Source of the DNA: Rebecca billardiae RCC1528
Taxonomy: Eukaryota; Haptophyta
Length of the DNA: 64,000 bases
Reading direction: 5' to 3'
Assembly: GCA_965240325.2 (NCBI GenBank)
Contig: OZ251245.1
Span: forward strand, 372,001-436,000
Under the pieces are notes generated by a model. That model ran no database searches. It was not told the DNA's origin and saw nothing but the letters and a program-made list of their open reading frames with translations. The position numbers and the translations under genes are program-made. Below, piece after piece: positions 9,420-20,000 of the stretch; positions within the stretch are counted from its first letter, which is position 1, and each line of letters begins with the position of its first letter.

Positions 9420-9865
9420 AGGGTGTGCGCAGACCGCTGGCGGCAGCGGGCAGCCGGTGAGGCAGCTGATTAGCAGCGCTGAGCGGCCTCATGACGACGA
9501 GCCGTCAGATCGCGGGGCTAGGGCGGGGCAGCCTCCGCCCTCCATCGGCCTCCATGGGCATGGGCATGGTAACAGTCAGCCTGATGAGCCTACAGTACTG
9601 CCACTACGGACCGCCTCGTCTGACGAGACTGCCGCTGATGCGGCTCCGCGAGTGCCGGGGGCGACTCGATGCAGCCTCTGGCGATGCGTCACCTTGACTC
9701 ATCGGACGACTGCCTCGAGGCTAAAAGTTCTACATCAGGTACCGGACTGTAGTCTGTACTCGGCTGGACTAGCTAGTAAATACTCAGCATCTTCGGGAAC
9801 AGTGCTTCCTCACTCAAGAACTGTGCCGCGCCGACCGCAAAGCAGATCACGCTCAATCAATCAGC
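9420..9865. other. intergenic spacer, nothing recognised
   Basis: The 3' flank of the repeat protein and 5' flank of the Sel1 gene. GC falls towards the Sel1 start. No coding or structural signal is supported. Confidence 0.5.
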
Positions 9866-10687
9866 ATGGCGATGCCGCCGCCCGTCATGCGGCCGAGGAA
9901 GCCAGCCAGGCAGGCGACGCTGGGGTCGGACACGCTGCTTCGCGCGCTGATCCAGGCCGCCGAAGACGGCGACGCGCTCTCGCAGTATAGCCTGGGCGCG
10001 AGGTACGACGAAGGTATAGGCGTCTCCGTCAATCACGCGGAGGCGGTGAAGTGGTTTGCGCTCGCAGCTGAGCAGTCGCATGTGGAGGCGCAGTTCGCGA
10101 TGGGTTGGGCGTGCGCGAACGGCGAGGGGACGCAGCAGGACGACAAAAAGGCGTTCGACTGGTTTTCCAAGGCCGCGGAGCACGGCCATGCCGACGGAGT
10201 GCACCAGCTCGGCATCTGCTACGCCAAAGGATGGGGCACGCCGCTGGACGAAAGCGCGGCGGCGCGCTGCTACCGCAAGGCCGCCGAGCAGGGCCACGCC
10301 GAGGCGCAGTGGGCGCTAGGTATGGCGTACGAGGGCGGGACGGGCGTCGAGGAGGACGACGACCAGGCCGCGCACTGGTACAGGGCCGCCGCCGAGCAGG
10401 GCCACGCGGAGGGCCAATTCAGCTACGGTGTTTGCCTATCGATCGGAGCTGGCGTGCCGCAGGACGCGGCCGAGGCAGCGAGCTGGTGCCGAAAGGCCGC
10501 CGAGCAGGGGCACGCGGAGGCGCAGTTCTCGCTGGGCAAGCTCTACGCGCAGGGGAAAGGCGTCGCGCGCTCCGAGGCAGACGCGCGCGGCTGGTACCGC
10601 AAGGCGGCAGAGCAAGGCCACAAGGAGGCGCGAGAGGCGCTCGATCAAGCGACCGCGGCGAGATCACGATCTGGGTCGACGAGCTGA
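9866..10687 (+). CDS. Sel1-like repeat (SLR) protein, 273 aa
   Basis: After a 35-residue basic leader the protein is six consecutive 36-residue Sel1 repeats, each ending in AAEQGHAEAQ or a close variant (AEQSHVEAQ, AEHGHADGV, AEQGHAEAQ, AEQGHAEGQ, AEQGHAEAQ, AEQGHKEAR). The helix pairs YSLGARYDEGIGV and WALGMAYEGGTGV show the standard LGxxYxxGxGV signature. SLR proteins form alpha-solenoid scaffolds for protein complexes. Without signal peptide or catalytic domain this one is likely a cytosolic adaptor. Single exon; the stop lies at 10685-10687. Confidence 0.9.
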   Translation: MAMPPPVMRPRKPARQATLGSDTLLRALIQAAEDGDALSQYSLGARYDEGIGVSVNHAEAVKWFALAAEQSHVEAQFAMGWACANGEGTQQDDKKAFDWFSKAAEHGHADGVHQLGICYAKGWGTPLDESAAARCYRKAAEQGHAEAQWALGMAYEGGTGVEEDDDQAAHWYRAAAEQGHAEGQFSYGVCLSIGAGVPQDAAEAASWCRKAAEQGHAEAQFSLGKLYAQGKGVARSEADARGWYRKAAEQGHKEAREALDQATAARSRSGSTS

Positions 10688-10966
10688 TGAGTCACATACG
10701 TACATCAGTACGTCATCAGACTAATTCTATGATTTAAAGACACAGGCACGAGGGCGCAGCTCTCCTGATTCGTCTGTAGTGGTACTGGTCGAAGCTTGCA
10801 GCAGTGGCAGTGGTGTGAGCGCGTTGATGTTGGTCCCCATGCGTCGTCATCGGAGTCGATTTATTTATTCTGACTCAGCAGTTCACAATAATATGCATGT
10901 CGTCGCGTAGTTATTATATTATTATAAGTCATCACAGACTCACAGTGTCACACAGCATGAGCATCA

Positions 10967-13251
10967 ATACACAGTGAACAGATGGACCTCAAAATGTCTA
11001 CTTTAGAAGCCCCCCTCGATCGGCCACAAAGGGCAAGATGGCGGATTGCGGCGGCCCGCCGCCATCCCTCAGTGCCCGCCCATCAGGTGTCCATGACCGA
11101 CGTCACACTCGATCTCGAGAGAGCAGACCAAGACGGCGAGGCGGGTGACACGACCCATTGCATCCCCGAACTCGGTCGAGAAGACGAAGCGGCGCTACAA
11201 CGCGCGTGGCAGCAAGCTGCGGACGGTGCCCGCGGTGTGCTGCTGTCATGCCACCTCGCGCGCGCACATGCGCGGCGTCCCGAAAACCTTCGGTCGATGT
11301 CTCGCGAAACGGGCCGAATGGGAGGGAGACACATGCGCGCACCCTCCCTTGAATTTGCAACCGGCATTGACCGGCCAATCTCGCGCGATGTCCCCTGCTG
11401 CGCAACCTCTCCGGCGCGCTCGCGCAGAGGTGAGATGGTGCAGTCGCCGCAACTCAAGCTGAAGCACCAGCAGGAGGCGCCGAAGGCCGCGGCGGGTGAC
11501 AGAACACTGCCGGAGCAGTACCAGGTGCGATACGAGGCCGCGCCGTTCGCTCGGCAGTGCAGCTCTCTCTTCTCTTTCGTTGCGCGCCGGATCAATCTGA
11601 GGGCGGGCGCGTGGTGAGCAGCGCAGCTCGACACTGGCCAGTGCTCGCAGAGCACCAGATCCCGAGGATGGACAGCGGCGTGGCGGCGAAGCTGATGGCA
11701 GCGATCAGCGCCCCACCGGGCTACATCGTACCGCCGGGGTGAGCGTCGGGAGTGATGCGCTCTCTGATGTGGGCGATCGCGGGCGCGCATTCTGATGTGC
11801 GCTCGTGGATGCAGCTCGAGGCGGGGAGGGCCATCAGCTGGTGTGACCCTCAGCCGTGCCCTGCTGCGACAGGGGCGGGAGCTGATGGAAGATCCTGTCG
11901 CCGACGCAGTAAGCGCGCCGTTGAGCACCTCGGCCTGCAGGAGTCCGTGCTTCGTTCGGCATCATGGCGAGCAGCGCGCGGAATCTGGGCGCGACGAGCA
12001 GCGTGATCGGATGCGCGCGTCCGGACGAGCCGATCATGTCTTTGTCTTTGACTGTTTCAGCCCTCCGCGGGCTCCCGTGCGCTTCGGGCAGGAGCCCTCA
12101 TCATCAAGTCGTCTGATGCCCTGCATGACGCTGCCATACTACTACGACACACGTACGCGTGAGTCACTGTGAGTCATATCGATGCGATCGTCGCACAGCA
12201 GTGGCGCTGCACGGCCGCGGAGCCCAGGGCTGACGATCAGTGTGGACCGAGCCGTCGGCAGACGCAGAGTGGACACGACGAGGTCGTAGTGCGCGCCGCG
12301 CGCGGCCAGGTACCGCCAGGGCCAGGGCCACGCCGGTGACGGCGGGCAGCAGAGGATGCAGCACGCGCGTGACGCCAACGTGCCGTGCGAGGGCTACGCC
12401 AACGCTGCTCAGGCACCGCAGCAGCCGCAGCTCACGCGTGAGGACTTCTGCCGACTGTGGTTGGCGGCGGTGCGCGAACTCGTCGGCGGCAGCCGACGAC
12501 CGCCGCGGAGGTGAAGGTGATGGTGCTTGCTGCGCTCAACGCCAGGTGCGCGTATGCGCGCGAGCTCAAGCGGTGGACGAGCACGGTCGCGTGCTACCCG
12601 CACGTGGTCGTCACCATCGCCCCTCGCGCCATCGTGCGACTCGGCGGCGCGCTGCACCGCGCGAGCACACAAGCGTCGGAGCACGACGGCAAGATCATCG
12701 GCAACACGTTCCGCGACCGCACGTACCGGGCGGGCGGGCTGAGCTCGAACAGACGCGGCACGAGCATGCCGCGAGCTGGCCGCGTCGAGCAGGCCGCCAA
12801 GCAGGTGATCGTGGGCAAGATCATGAAGAAGCGCACCAACACCGTCGACAAGAACGGCCGGCTGCGACTGCTTGCAGCAAAGACGGTGCAGCCGGGCGCA
12901 TCCAGTGGCAGCGGGCCTGCGCGCGAGGTGCGTCTGCGCGAGATCGTCCATGCGCGTCGCACCGCATCTCCACCTCCGCCATCTGACGCCTGCGCACCGC
13001 ATGCGCGCGCGGCCGCCCGGTCGCGCGACGCACAGGCGATTGAGATGACATTCGCGCGTGTCGCGGGCAGTAACAGACGAAACGACGAGGTGGCAGGGGC
13101 TGGTGAGCGGTGTCTGAAGCATGTATTGGGTGGTTGCGCACCTGCCAGTGCCCGTCCGCGCCGGCTCAGGGTTCTTACTAGGCCGCCGGCCCGCGTCGCG
13201 CCGGCGGCACCCTAAAGTGGACATTTGGCCGCCATTCTGTTCACCGTGTAT
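10967..13251. mobile_element. 2.3-kb DNA transposon-like element with ~40-bp TIRs
   Basis: The left end (10967-11006) and right end (13212-13251) are imperfect inverted repeats of about 40 bp. Both share ATACAC-GTGAACAGA at the tip and AAATGTC-ACTTTAG further in. The 3-base TCA occurs directly outside both ends (10964-10966, 13252-13254), a possible target-site duplication. The interior is GC-rich with several open frames, the longest coding-like one on plus ending at 13215, but no catalytic DDE/D motif could be recognised. It is therefore either a non-autonomous element or an unrecognised, spliced transposase. A 3-bp duplication would fit PIF/Harbinger-like or CACTA groups, but the tip sequence does not match either clearly. 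Confidence 0.6.
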
Positions 13252-13581
13252 TCAATAACCATCAATTGACTAAGTTGAGTCAAGTCGTCTCCATCAGGCA
13301 TCACCCGTGAATCGGAAGTCATCAGTGACGGAGTCTCAGGCTTCGTGACGCTCGACTACGACGACACCGCGTCCGTGACTCGTGAGTAGTGAGTATTGAG
13401 TCCCGCGGGGCCGCCGTCCCGCGTCTGGCGTCGTCAGCAGATCCAGCAGTGGCTGATGAGCGGGCCGTGCCAACCGCCCCGCAACGGCCATCCGTGCGGT
13501 CCACGTGAACCTCCGTCGACCCCACCGCAGACGACCACGGGTCAGCCTACAGACGAGCGCGCCGCGTGAGAACGCGCACGC

Positions 13582-14217
13582 TCACGAGGAGCTCCCCGGC
13601 AGCGGGTACCTGGGCCGGCGGCGCGCTGTCCGTGCGTTCGTCTTCGTGCGAGCCTTGAGCGGCAGGCCAAGCCTGTGCCTCTCGCCGCGGTAGAGGCCTG
13701 AGTTCTTCAGGTTGTCGATGTTGACGCCGTACTGCTCGGCGAGACGCTGGCCGACGACGAGCACGTTCCGATGCTCCGCGTCCTCGTTCGCCTCGTCGCT
13801 GCTCAGCGCGCGCAGCGCAGTCGTCAGGCGCTCGATGTCGCTATTGTCCAACTGCCGCACCTTCAAGTTCGGGTTGAGCCGGGCATGCGCGGCGAGGCGC
13901 GTGGCCTGGTAGTAGCCGACGCCGAAGATCGAGCGCAGACCCTGAATCAGCCTCCGCTGCGGCGGGATGGTGAAGTCATCGATGCGAACCGCCGACCCGC
14001 GCCCGCTGCTACCGCGCGGCCCGATTGTCGGAGTCGGCAGCTTCAGGACACGACGTGCTGTGTGCAGCCCCGTCGACGGCTGCGGGGGGGCGGCGTCGCC
14101 TGATGGAGGCGTATCCACCTGCTCGCTGGCAGGTGCCGCCTTGGCATCGCACAAGGCGCGGCACGGGGCCCGTCGTGGCGCGAGCGGCCGTACGCCGCGC
14201 GTCAGGCGAGCGAGCAT
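13582..14217 (-). CDS. rps13: organellar ribosomal protein uS13 (S13), 211 aa
   Basis: The C-terminal 125 residues match the uS13 family: IQGLRSIFGVGYYQATRLAA (helix-two-turn-helix), NPNLKVRQLDNSDIERL, a central helix, then NLKNSGLYRGERHRLGLP and RTKTNARTARR at the end, the RNA-contacting tail. uS13 sits in the head of the small subunit and contacts the P-site tRNA and the intersubunit bridges. The first 85 residues are Arg/Ala/Pro-rich with few acids (MLARLTRGVRPLAPRRAPCRALC), an organelle presequence, most likely mitochondrial. The frame is open up to 14406, but the ATG at 14217 begins exactly at the presequence. The linker (residues 30-60) is Pro/Ser-rich. Confidence 0.9.
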   Translation of the reverse strand: MLARLTRGVRPLAPRRAPCRALCDAKAAPASEQVDTPPSGDAAPPQPSTGLHTARRVLKLPTPTIGPRGSSGRGSAVRIDDFTIPPQRRLIQGLRSIFGVGYYQATRLAAHARLNPNLKVRQLDNSDIERLTTALRALSSDEANEDAEHRNVLVVGQRLAEQYGVNIDNLKNSGLYRGERHRLGLPLKARTKTNARTARRRPRYPLPGSSS

Positions 14218-14639
14218 CGTGATCTCGATGTTGATGGGGCAGGCGTGCGTGCGCGCACCGGAACTCGTCGCCGAGCTGAATTTCATATTGAATATGGGGG
14301 TAGCGCGAAACTCGTCACGCAGGAAAAAAGCAGGGCCGAAGGAAATTGAAAATGGCGGCGCGGTTTTCGTTTCATTTCGCTCATCATATCGCTCATCATG
14401 CATCATAGCCAGATAGCCTCATATATTATCTCTCGTCGTGAGACGTGACACGCTGTCACTGATTGCACGACACACAGCAGTACTCGTTATTTATGCCTTC
14501 AAGCTACGGTCGTAGTCGTACATCGGCAGGCTACCGCCGGTGATGATGACGACGATTGACTTACATATTGATATTACAGCAGTTTAACTGCGTGTATATA
14601 TATATAATAAATATAATTTGTAGTTTTAACGTGCGTACT

Positions 14640-14790
14640 GGTAAGGCTCACGGTGGCAGGTTGCCGCGCCATCCTTCCAGGTTATTCATCGCACGCTCTC
14701 CGAAGAGAGACCTGGAAACTGGTTTTGAACCCATCATGACCTCAGACGCAAGAGCACGCCAGTACTCCCACTCGGCCACTCAGCAGTGAC
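14640..14790 (-). mobile_element. tRNA-derived SINE-like sequence or degenerate tRNA gene
   Basis: Read on the minus strand, TGGCCGAGTGG (14768-14778) matches an RNA polymerase III A box. GGGTTCAAAACC (14721-14732) resembles a B box 35 bases downstream, as in tRNA-Ser/Leu-like genes. The acceptor stem cannot be closed and the T stem has mismatches, so it is not a functional tRNA. Downstream is a small hairpin (14696-14709) within a larger 8-bp inverted repeat (14675-14682 / 14710-14717). The unit then runs into a T/A-rich and TA-repeat tail. A tRNA-derived short interspersed element explains these parts best. Confidence 0.45.
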
Positions 14791-14844
14791 CAGTGTCGTA
14801 TCATCGTCAGATTCATTAGACGACCGAGGGCGGCGGCCGTGCCA

Positions 14845-16620
14845 TCACATCGCGGGCCGAGGTGGCTGCGCGCGCGGCGGCAGCCACGGCGACGGATTCC
14901 AATCGCGCCCGTCGAAGCTGATGCCCTCGTAGTCGTGCTGGGTCTCGCCCCCACCAGCCTCCGCCTTCGCCGAGGCATCTCCAAATCGGGCGGCGGCGGT
15001 GTCGTCCTTCGGCCCAGGTGAGCGGCGGCGGGGCGGCGAGATCTTCGATCTCGGCAGCGCGCCCTTGCTCTCGTTGTGAGCCTGCGCGATCAGGTGGAGC
15101 AGCTGCGGGCTGATTGGCCGAGAGCTCGAGCGGCTGCGGTGCATCAGCACGAGCTGTGACGACGAGAGCCGCCGCGGCGGCACGAAGCCAGGCTCCGACG
15201 CCACGCCACCTCGCGCGCCCAGCGCGGATGTCGCGGGTCGTGCGGCCGCCGGCGCCGCCCGGCGCGTGCCTGCCACCCACTGCGTGGCCGGGTGCACGCC
15301 AGGCCTCCGGATCGGCGAGGTCGGATCGGTGCCGCCGCCGCCGTCAGCGCCACCACTCAGGGCGCTCGCCTGTGTGAGCTGACCCCAGAAGCTCACAGAG
15401 TGGCGCGGTGAGCCTCCGCTGGTGCGAGCACGGCCGGTGCCGGAGGCGCCCGCTGGCGGGGACGGCGGCACGCGCGGGCCAGCAGTAGACGCGCCCGCTA
15501 GCGGGGACGGCGGCACGCGCGGGCCAGCAAACGTGCCAGTGCCCAACGGGCGGCCGCCGCCGCCGCTCCCGCCGCCGCTCCAGCCGCCACTGCCGCCGCG
15601 GCGAGCCGGCGAGGCCAAGGCGAGAGGTGGCCCGCGGGGGGCGCGCCCTCGGCTCTCCTTGCTCGGAGCTACGAATGGCGGTGCCGGGGGCGATGGCGCA
15701 GCTGGTACCATCGAGGCGTGCCCCGCGACACCGCTGCGCATGGGCCGCGCGCCCTCGGCCGCAGCAGACACGCTGCTGCCACCGCCGGCAGCGGCGGGAG
15801 CAGTTGACATGCCATCGCCGCCGCCGCCGGCAGCCGTTGACGCGCCAGGCGAGGCGCCTCGGCCGCGGCCGGACTGCGCGCTGCGCCGCGCGCGCGGTGG
15901 CAGCGGTGTCAGGTTGAGCGAGACCACCGGCGGCATCGGCTCGTGCGCGTGCAGCGGCACCGCCGGGGCCACGAGCTGCCTCTGAAGCTCTCGGCGCGTC
16001 GTCGGAATTCCAAAGTTCGACACGGAAGCGCCAATGTCTCGAGCCTCCAGGCGGCGGTAGCGCTGCGTGGAGAGGCGCGTGTTCTCGCCGAAGTCGGCCA
16101 TGAGGTACCGCGCGTGCGCCTCCGAGTAGCTCCGCAGCCCCTCGTCCGGACGGCTGTCGTCGCCCAGAGTCCGGTGGTACAGCGCCTGCTGCCGCGCCTC
16201 GTCACCCGACAGCAGATCCTCAAGCATCTGCCGGCGGCGGAAGCCGCGCATCATCGTGCCGAACGAGACGAGCGCGAACGGGTTGTTGTGCGAGATCGCG
16301 TTGCGCGCCGCCTCGCCCGACGCCATGATGTCGATGAACTCCTTGAACTCGATCGCGCCCGAGTCGTCCGCGTCGAACGTGCTGATCAGCTGCTGCGCGT
16401 GCTCGTCGCTGAGCGTAAAGCCCATCGTGGTGAAGAGGTGCTGCAGCTCGCCGGTCTTGATGGTGCCCGTGCCGCGCGTGTCGATGAGCCGGAACGCGTC
16501 GTACGCGCGGGTCATGTCTTCCACGTTCCCCGTGCGCGTCTGCGCGCGCTTGCGCGCCGCCTCAAGGCGCCGGTCGCGCCGCGACTCCGCGATGCCGCTG
16601 CTGCCACCTCCGCGCGGCAT
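14845..16620 (-). CDS. centrin-like EF-hand protein with long disordered tail, 591 aa
   Basis: Residues 36-100 hold a calmodulin/centrin-type EF-hand pair: loop 1 DTRGTGTIKTGE (47-58, weak in acidic ligands) and loop 2 DADDSGAIEFKE (83-94, canonical calcium ligands). A helical region (110-210) follows, including FALVSFGTMMRGFRRRQML. The last 370 residues are low-complexity Ser/Pro/Gly/Arg, ending in a conserved-looking YEGISFDGRDWNPSPWLPPR. A single calcium-competent EF hand plus a basic N terminus suggests a cytoskeletal or basal-body calcium sensor, but this is inference. The frame extends to 16698 only by a non-ATG start; ATG 16620 is preferred. A short direct repeat encoding PPSPLAGAS/PPSPPAGAS occurs at about 15440-15530. 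Confidence 0.8.
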   Translation of the reverse strand: MPRGGGSSGIAESRRDRRLEAARKRAQTRTGNVEDMTRAYDAFRLIDTRGTGTIKTGELQHLFTTMGFTLSDEHAQQLISTFDADDSGAIEFKEFIDIMASGEAARNAISHNNPFALVSFGTMMRGFRRRQMLEDLLSGDEARQQALYHRTLGDDSRPDEGLRSYSEAHARYLMADFGENTRLSTQRYRRLEARDIGASVSNFGIPTTRRELQRQLVAPAVPLHAHEPMPPVVSLNLTPLPPRARRSAQSGRGRGASPGASTAAGGGGDGMSTAPAAAGGGSSVSAAAEGARPMRSGVAGHASMVPAAPSPPAPPFVAPSKESRGRAPRGPPLALASPARRGGSGGWSGGGSGGGGRPLGTGTFAGPRVPPSPLAGASTAGPRVPPSPPAGASGTGRARTSGGSPRHSVSFWGQLTQASALSGGADGGGGTDPTSPIRRPGVHPATQWVAGTRRAAPAAARPATSALGARGGVASEPGFVPPRRLSSSQLVLMHRSRSSSRPISPQLLHLIAQAHNESKGALPRSKISPPRRRSPGPKDDTAAARFGDASAKAEAGGGETQHDYEGISFDGRDWNPSPWLPPRAQPPRPAM

Positions 16621-17072
16621 GGCGTCTCGAGCTGGTGCTCCGGCCGCAGCAGCAGGGTCTGCGCAGACGTGGGCAGGCCGAACGATGGGGGGAGCCACGC
16701 GCGGCTCGCTGATGACGAGCGCGCCCCGCGGCCCTTCCCAGCGACCACGAGGAGTGACGGCTCACAGCCGGGGCGGGGCGGCTCCCCACCTTGGCCTGCG
16801 CAGAGGTAACGTAAACGTAAACGTTCAGCAGGGACGCGAAACGTCCGCGCCATCTTTCAGCAGACGGATTTCCGTCGCGGGCTGCGTGCGCGCGCTCTTT
16901 TTGTCGTTTTACTGTATTCCCCAGCATCCGCCGGCGGCTGCTGCTACTAGCTAGCTAATCTAGCAGTCAGTGAGTGACGAGTCATCAGTCGTCAGGACAA
17001 CGCGCGCGATACAGCATATAGTATGCTGCGGGACAGCGGTTCAAGTCATCACGTGTCCTCAGGGAGTGCTGG
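16621..17072. other. intergenic spacer
   Basis: Promoter side of the EF-hand gene and 3' flank of the giant surface-protein gene. A short GTAAACGTAAACGTT run lies at about 16809-16823. Nothing else is supported. Confidence 0.5.
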
Positions 17073-20000
17073 CTACCACGAAGCCAGGGCCTCCTCCACA
17101 CCAGCATACTCGTCCTCCTCCTCGCGTCGCCATAGCGCTGCGGATGCCGGGCCCGCCTGCCACGCGCCATCGGCGCGCGCGGCCTCCATCGAGGCAGAGA
17201 CGGTCACAGAGCCCGAGGCGGCTGCCGCTGCGCCGCCTGCAGACCTGACCGTTGGCGCGGCCGATGGCCACAGCGCAGGCAGCCGCCTGCCGCGCGTCCG
17301 ATCGCGCGGCCGGAGCCGATGCGCCCGGCGCGCTGCACGGTGATCGGCCGCGCCGCCATCGTGGCGCCCATGTCTCTTCTCGCGCAGCGCGGCTGCGCCG
17401 GGGTCTGCGGCGCCACGGGCGGGGCTGGGCGGCGGCGGCGGCGGACGCAACGGAGGCATCAGGGGCGGCGGCTGCGGCGCGACCGGCGGCGGTGACACCG
17501 GCGGCAGCAGTGGCGGCGGCGAGTTGGGCGAGGGTGGCGGCGGCGCGAGCGGCGGCATGAGCGGTGGCGGCGAGTTGGGCTCCAGAAAGGCTGAGGGTGG
17601 CGGCGAGAGCGGCGGCAACAGGGGCGGCGGCGAGTTGGGCTCGGAGGGTGGAGGGGGTGAGAGCGGAGGCAACAGGGGCGGCGGCGAGTTGGGCTCGGAG
17701 GGTGGCGGGGGTGAGGGCGGCGGCGGAGGTGACAGGGGCGGTAGAAGAGGCGGCGGCGAGTTGGGAGTGCTGAGTGCAGGCGGCAGCTGCGAGGGCGGCG
17801 GCGGCGGATGCAGCGGCGGGGGCGTTGGCGGCGACGAATTCGGCGGCGGCGGGGCGTGTGGCGGTGGCGCATGCGGCGGTGGCGGCGACGGTGGGAGCGA
17901 TGACGGCGGCGAATTCGGCGGCGGCGGGGCGTGTGGCGGTGGCGCATGCGGCGGTGGCGGCGACGGTGGGAGCGATGACGGCGGCGAATTCGGCGGCGGC
18001 GGGGCGTGTGGCGGTGGCAGTGGCGGCACTGGCGGTCGTGGCGATGGTGGCGGTGGCGGCGAGGGTGGGTTTGGTGATGGCGGCGATGGTGGGTTTGGCG
18101 ATGGCGGCAGGGGTGGCGACCGCTGCTGTGATAGCATCGGTGGCGACGGCGGCCGGAACGGAAGCGGGGGCGGTGGCGAAGGCGAGGGCGGCGGTGGCGA
18201 GGGCGAGGGCGGCGGCGGCGGCGAGGGCGGTGGCGGGGATGGCGAGGGGGGCGGCGGCGGTGGCGAGTGCGGCGGTGTCGGCGGTGACGGGGGCGGCTGG
18301 GGTGCCGCATGCTGCGGGCTCGGCGGCGGCGGCGGTGACGGCGGCGACGGCGGTGCTGGCGACGGCGGTGGCGGCGGCGAGCCAGGCGGCGGGCTGGGTG
18401 GCGGCGGCGGCGACGGCGAAATCTGTGCCCTGGGCGGCGGCAGCGGCGATGGCGGCGGTAGGGGCGAGGACGAAGGCGGAGGGTGTGGCGAGGGCGCGGG
18501 CGGCGGCGAGGGCGAGGGCGGCGGCGGCGAGGGCGAGGGCGGCGGCGGCGATGGCGAAGGCGAAGGCGGCCGCGGTGACGGCGGCGACGGCCGCGGCGAC
18601 GGCGACGGCGGGGCCGAAGGCGGGACACCGAAGAGGAAGAATGGCGGCGGCGGCGGCGGCGGTTGAGGCGACGGCGGCGGCGAGGGCGGGGGCGGCGAGG
18701 GCGAGGGCGGCGGCGGCGGCGGCGGTCGCGGCCCCGGCGGCGGCGACGCCACTCGCACCGGCGGCGGCCGCGGCGGCGGCGGCGGCGCTGGCATGCCCAG
18801 GCACGAGCCGTCGTCCAGCACCGCCTCGAGTTCGTAATTCCTCGCCGCGAGCAGCGTGCAGCCCCACTTGGGCGGGAACGCCTCCTCGAGCAGAGCGCGG
18901 CCGAACAGGGCGGAGAGGCGGGCGCGGCCGATCGCGCGGAGCGTGTCAAGCGCTTTCGTGCCGTCCGCCCGGTGCTCCACCCTGAGCACCACGTCGACTG
19001 CGCCCAGGTCGGGCCTCGGCCGGACGAAGGCGACGTGCTCGTGCGGCGCGGTCACGTACAGCACGTAGGCCACGCCCTGCAGCAGCTCCGACCGCGCGTC
19101 GTCGCTGTACAGCAGCGGCCAACCGTCCGCCTCCTCGAACCGAAACGCGACATACTCTGAGCCCGCGCCGCGCGGCGCGGCGAGGAGTCCCGTGGAGTCG
19201 CCGTCGCCGGCGATGCGAGCGGTGTTGTCGAGCAGCGGCGGCATGGGCGGCGGCGGCGGCGCGGGCCAGCTTGGCGGCGGCGAGGGCGGCGGCGGCGAGG
19301 GCGAGGGCGGCGGCGGCGGCGAGGGCGGCACGCGTGCGTGCGGCGAGGGCGACGCTGCCGGCGACGGCTGCGCAGGCGGCTGCCACGTGACAAAGGGCGG
19401 CGGCGCCGCCGCCGCCGGCTGCTGCCGCGGAGGCGACGGCGACGGTGGTGGCGCTCTCTCGCCCGCTCGCGCGCCCGGCGGCGGTAACCTCGGCGGCAGC
19501 GCAGGCGGGTGCGGCGGCGGGGAGGCCGCGCCCGGCGGCGGGAACCTCGGCGGTAGCGCCGGCGGGTGCGGCGGCGGGGAGGCCGCGCCCGGCGGCGGCA
19601 ACCTCGGCGGTAGCGCAGGCGGGTGCGGCGGCGGGGACGCCGGGCCGCTCTGGAATGGCGGCGGTGAATGCCGATGTCGCGACGAGCTGGGAAGCGGCGG
19701 CGGGCTCGGCGGCGGCGGCGACGGGCTCGGTGGCGGCGGCGGCGGGCTGGGCGGAGGCGGCGGCGACGGCTGCTGCCGCGGAGGCGAAGGCGACGGTGGT
19801 GGCGCTCTCTCGCCCGCTCGCGCGCCCGGCGGCGGTAACCTCGGCGGCAGCGCAGGCGGGTGCGGCGGCGGGGAGGCCGCGCCCGGCGGCGGCAACCTCG
19901 GCGGTAGCGCCGGCGGGTGCGGCGGCGGGGACGCCGGGCCGCTCTGGAATGGCGGCGGTGAATGCCGATGTCGCGACGAGCTGGGAAGCGGCGGCGGGCT

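Noticed and set aside
11103-11617. Genes inside the 2.3-kb TIR element
   Set aside because: Several overlapping frames on both strands exist but none shows a domain or consistent codon pattern; kept as element interior only.
14721-14778. Functional tRNA-Ser/Leu gene on the minus strand
   Set aside because: A and B boxes are present but the acceptor stem does not pair and the T stem is mismatched, so I call it SINE-like instead.
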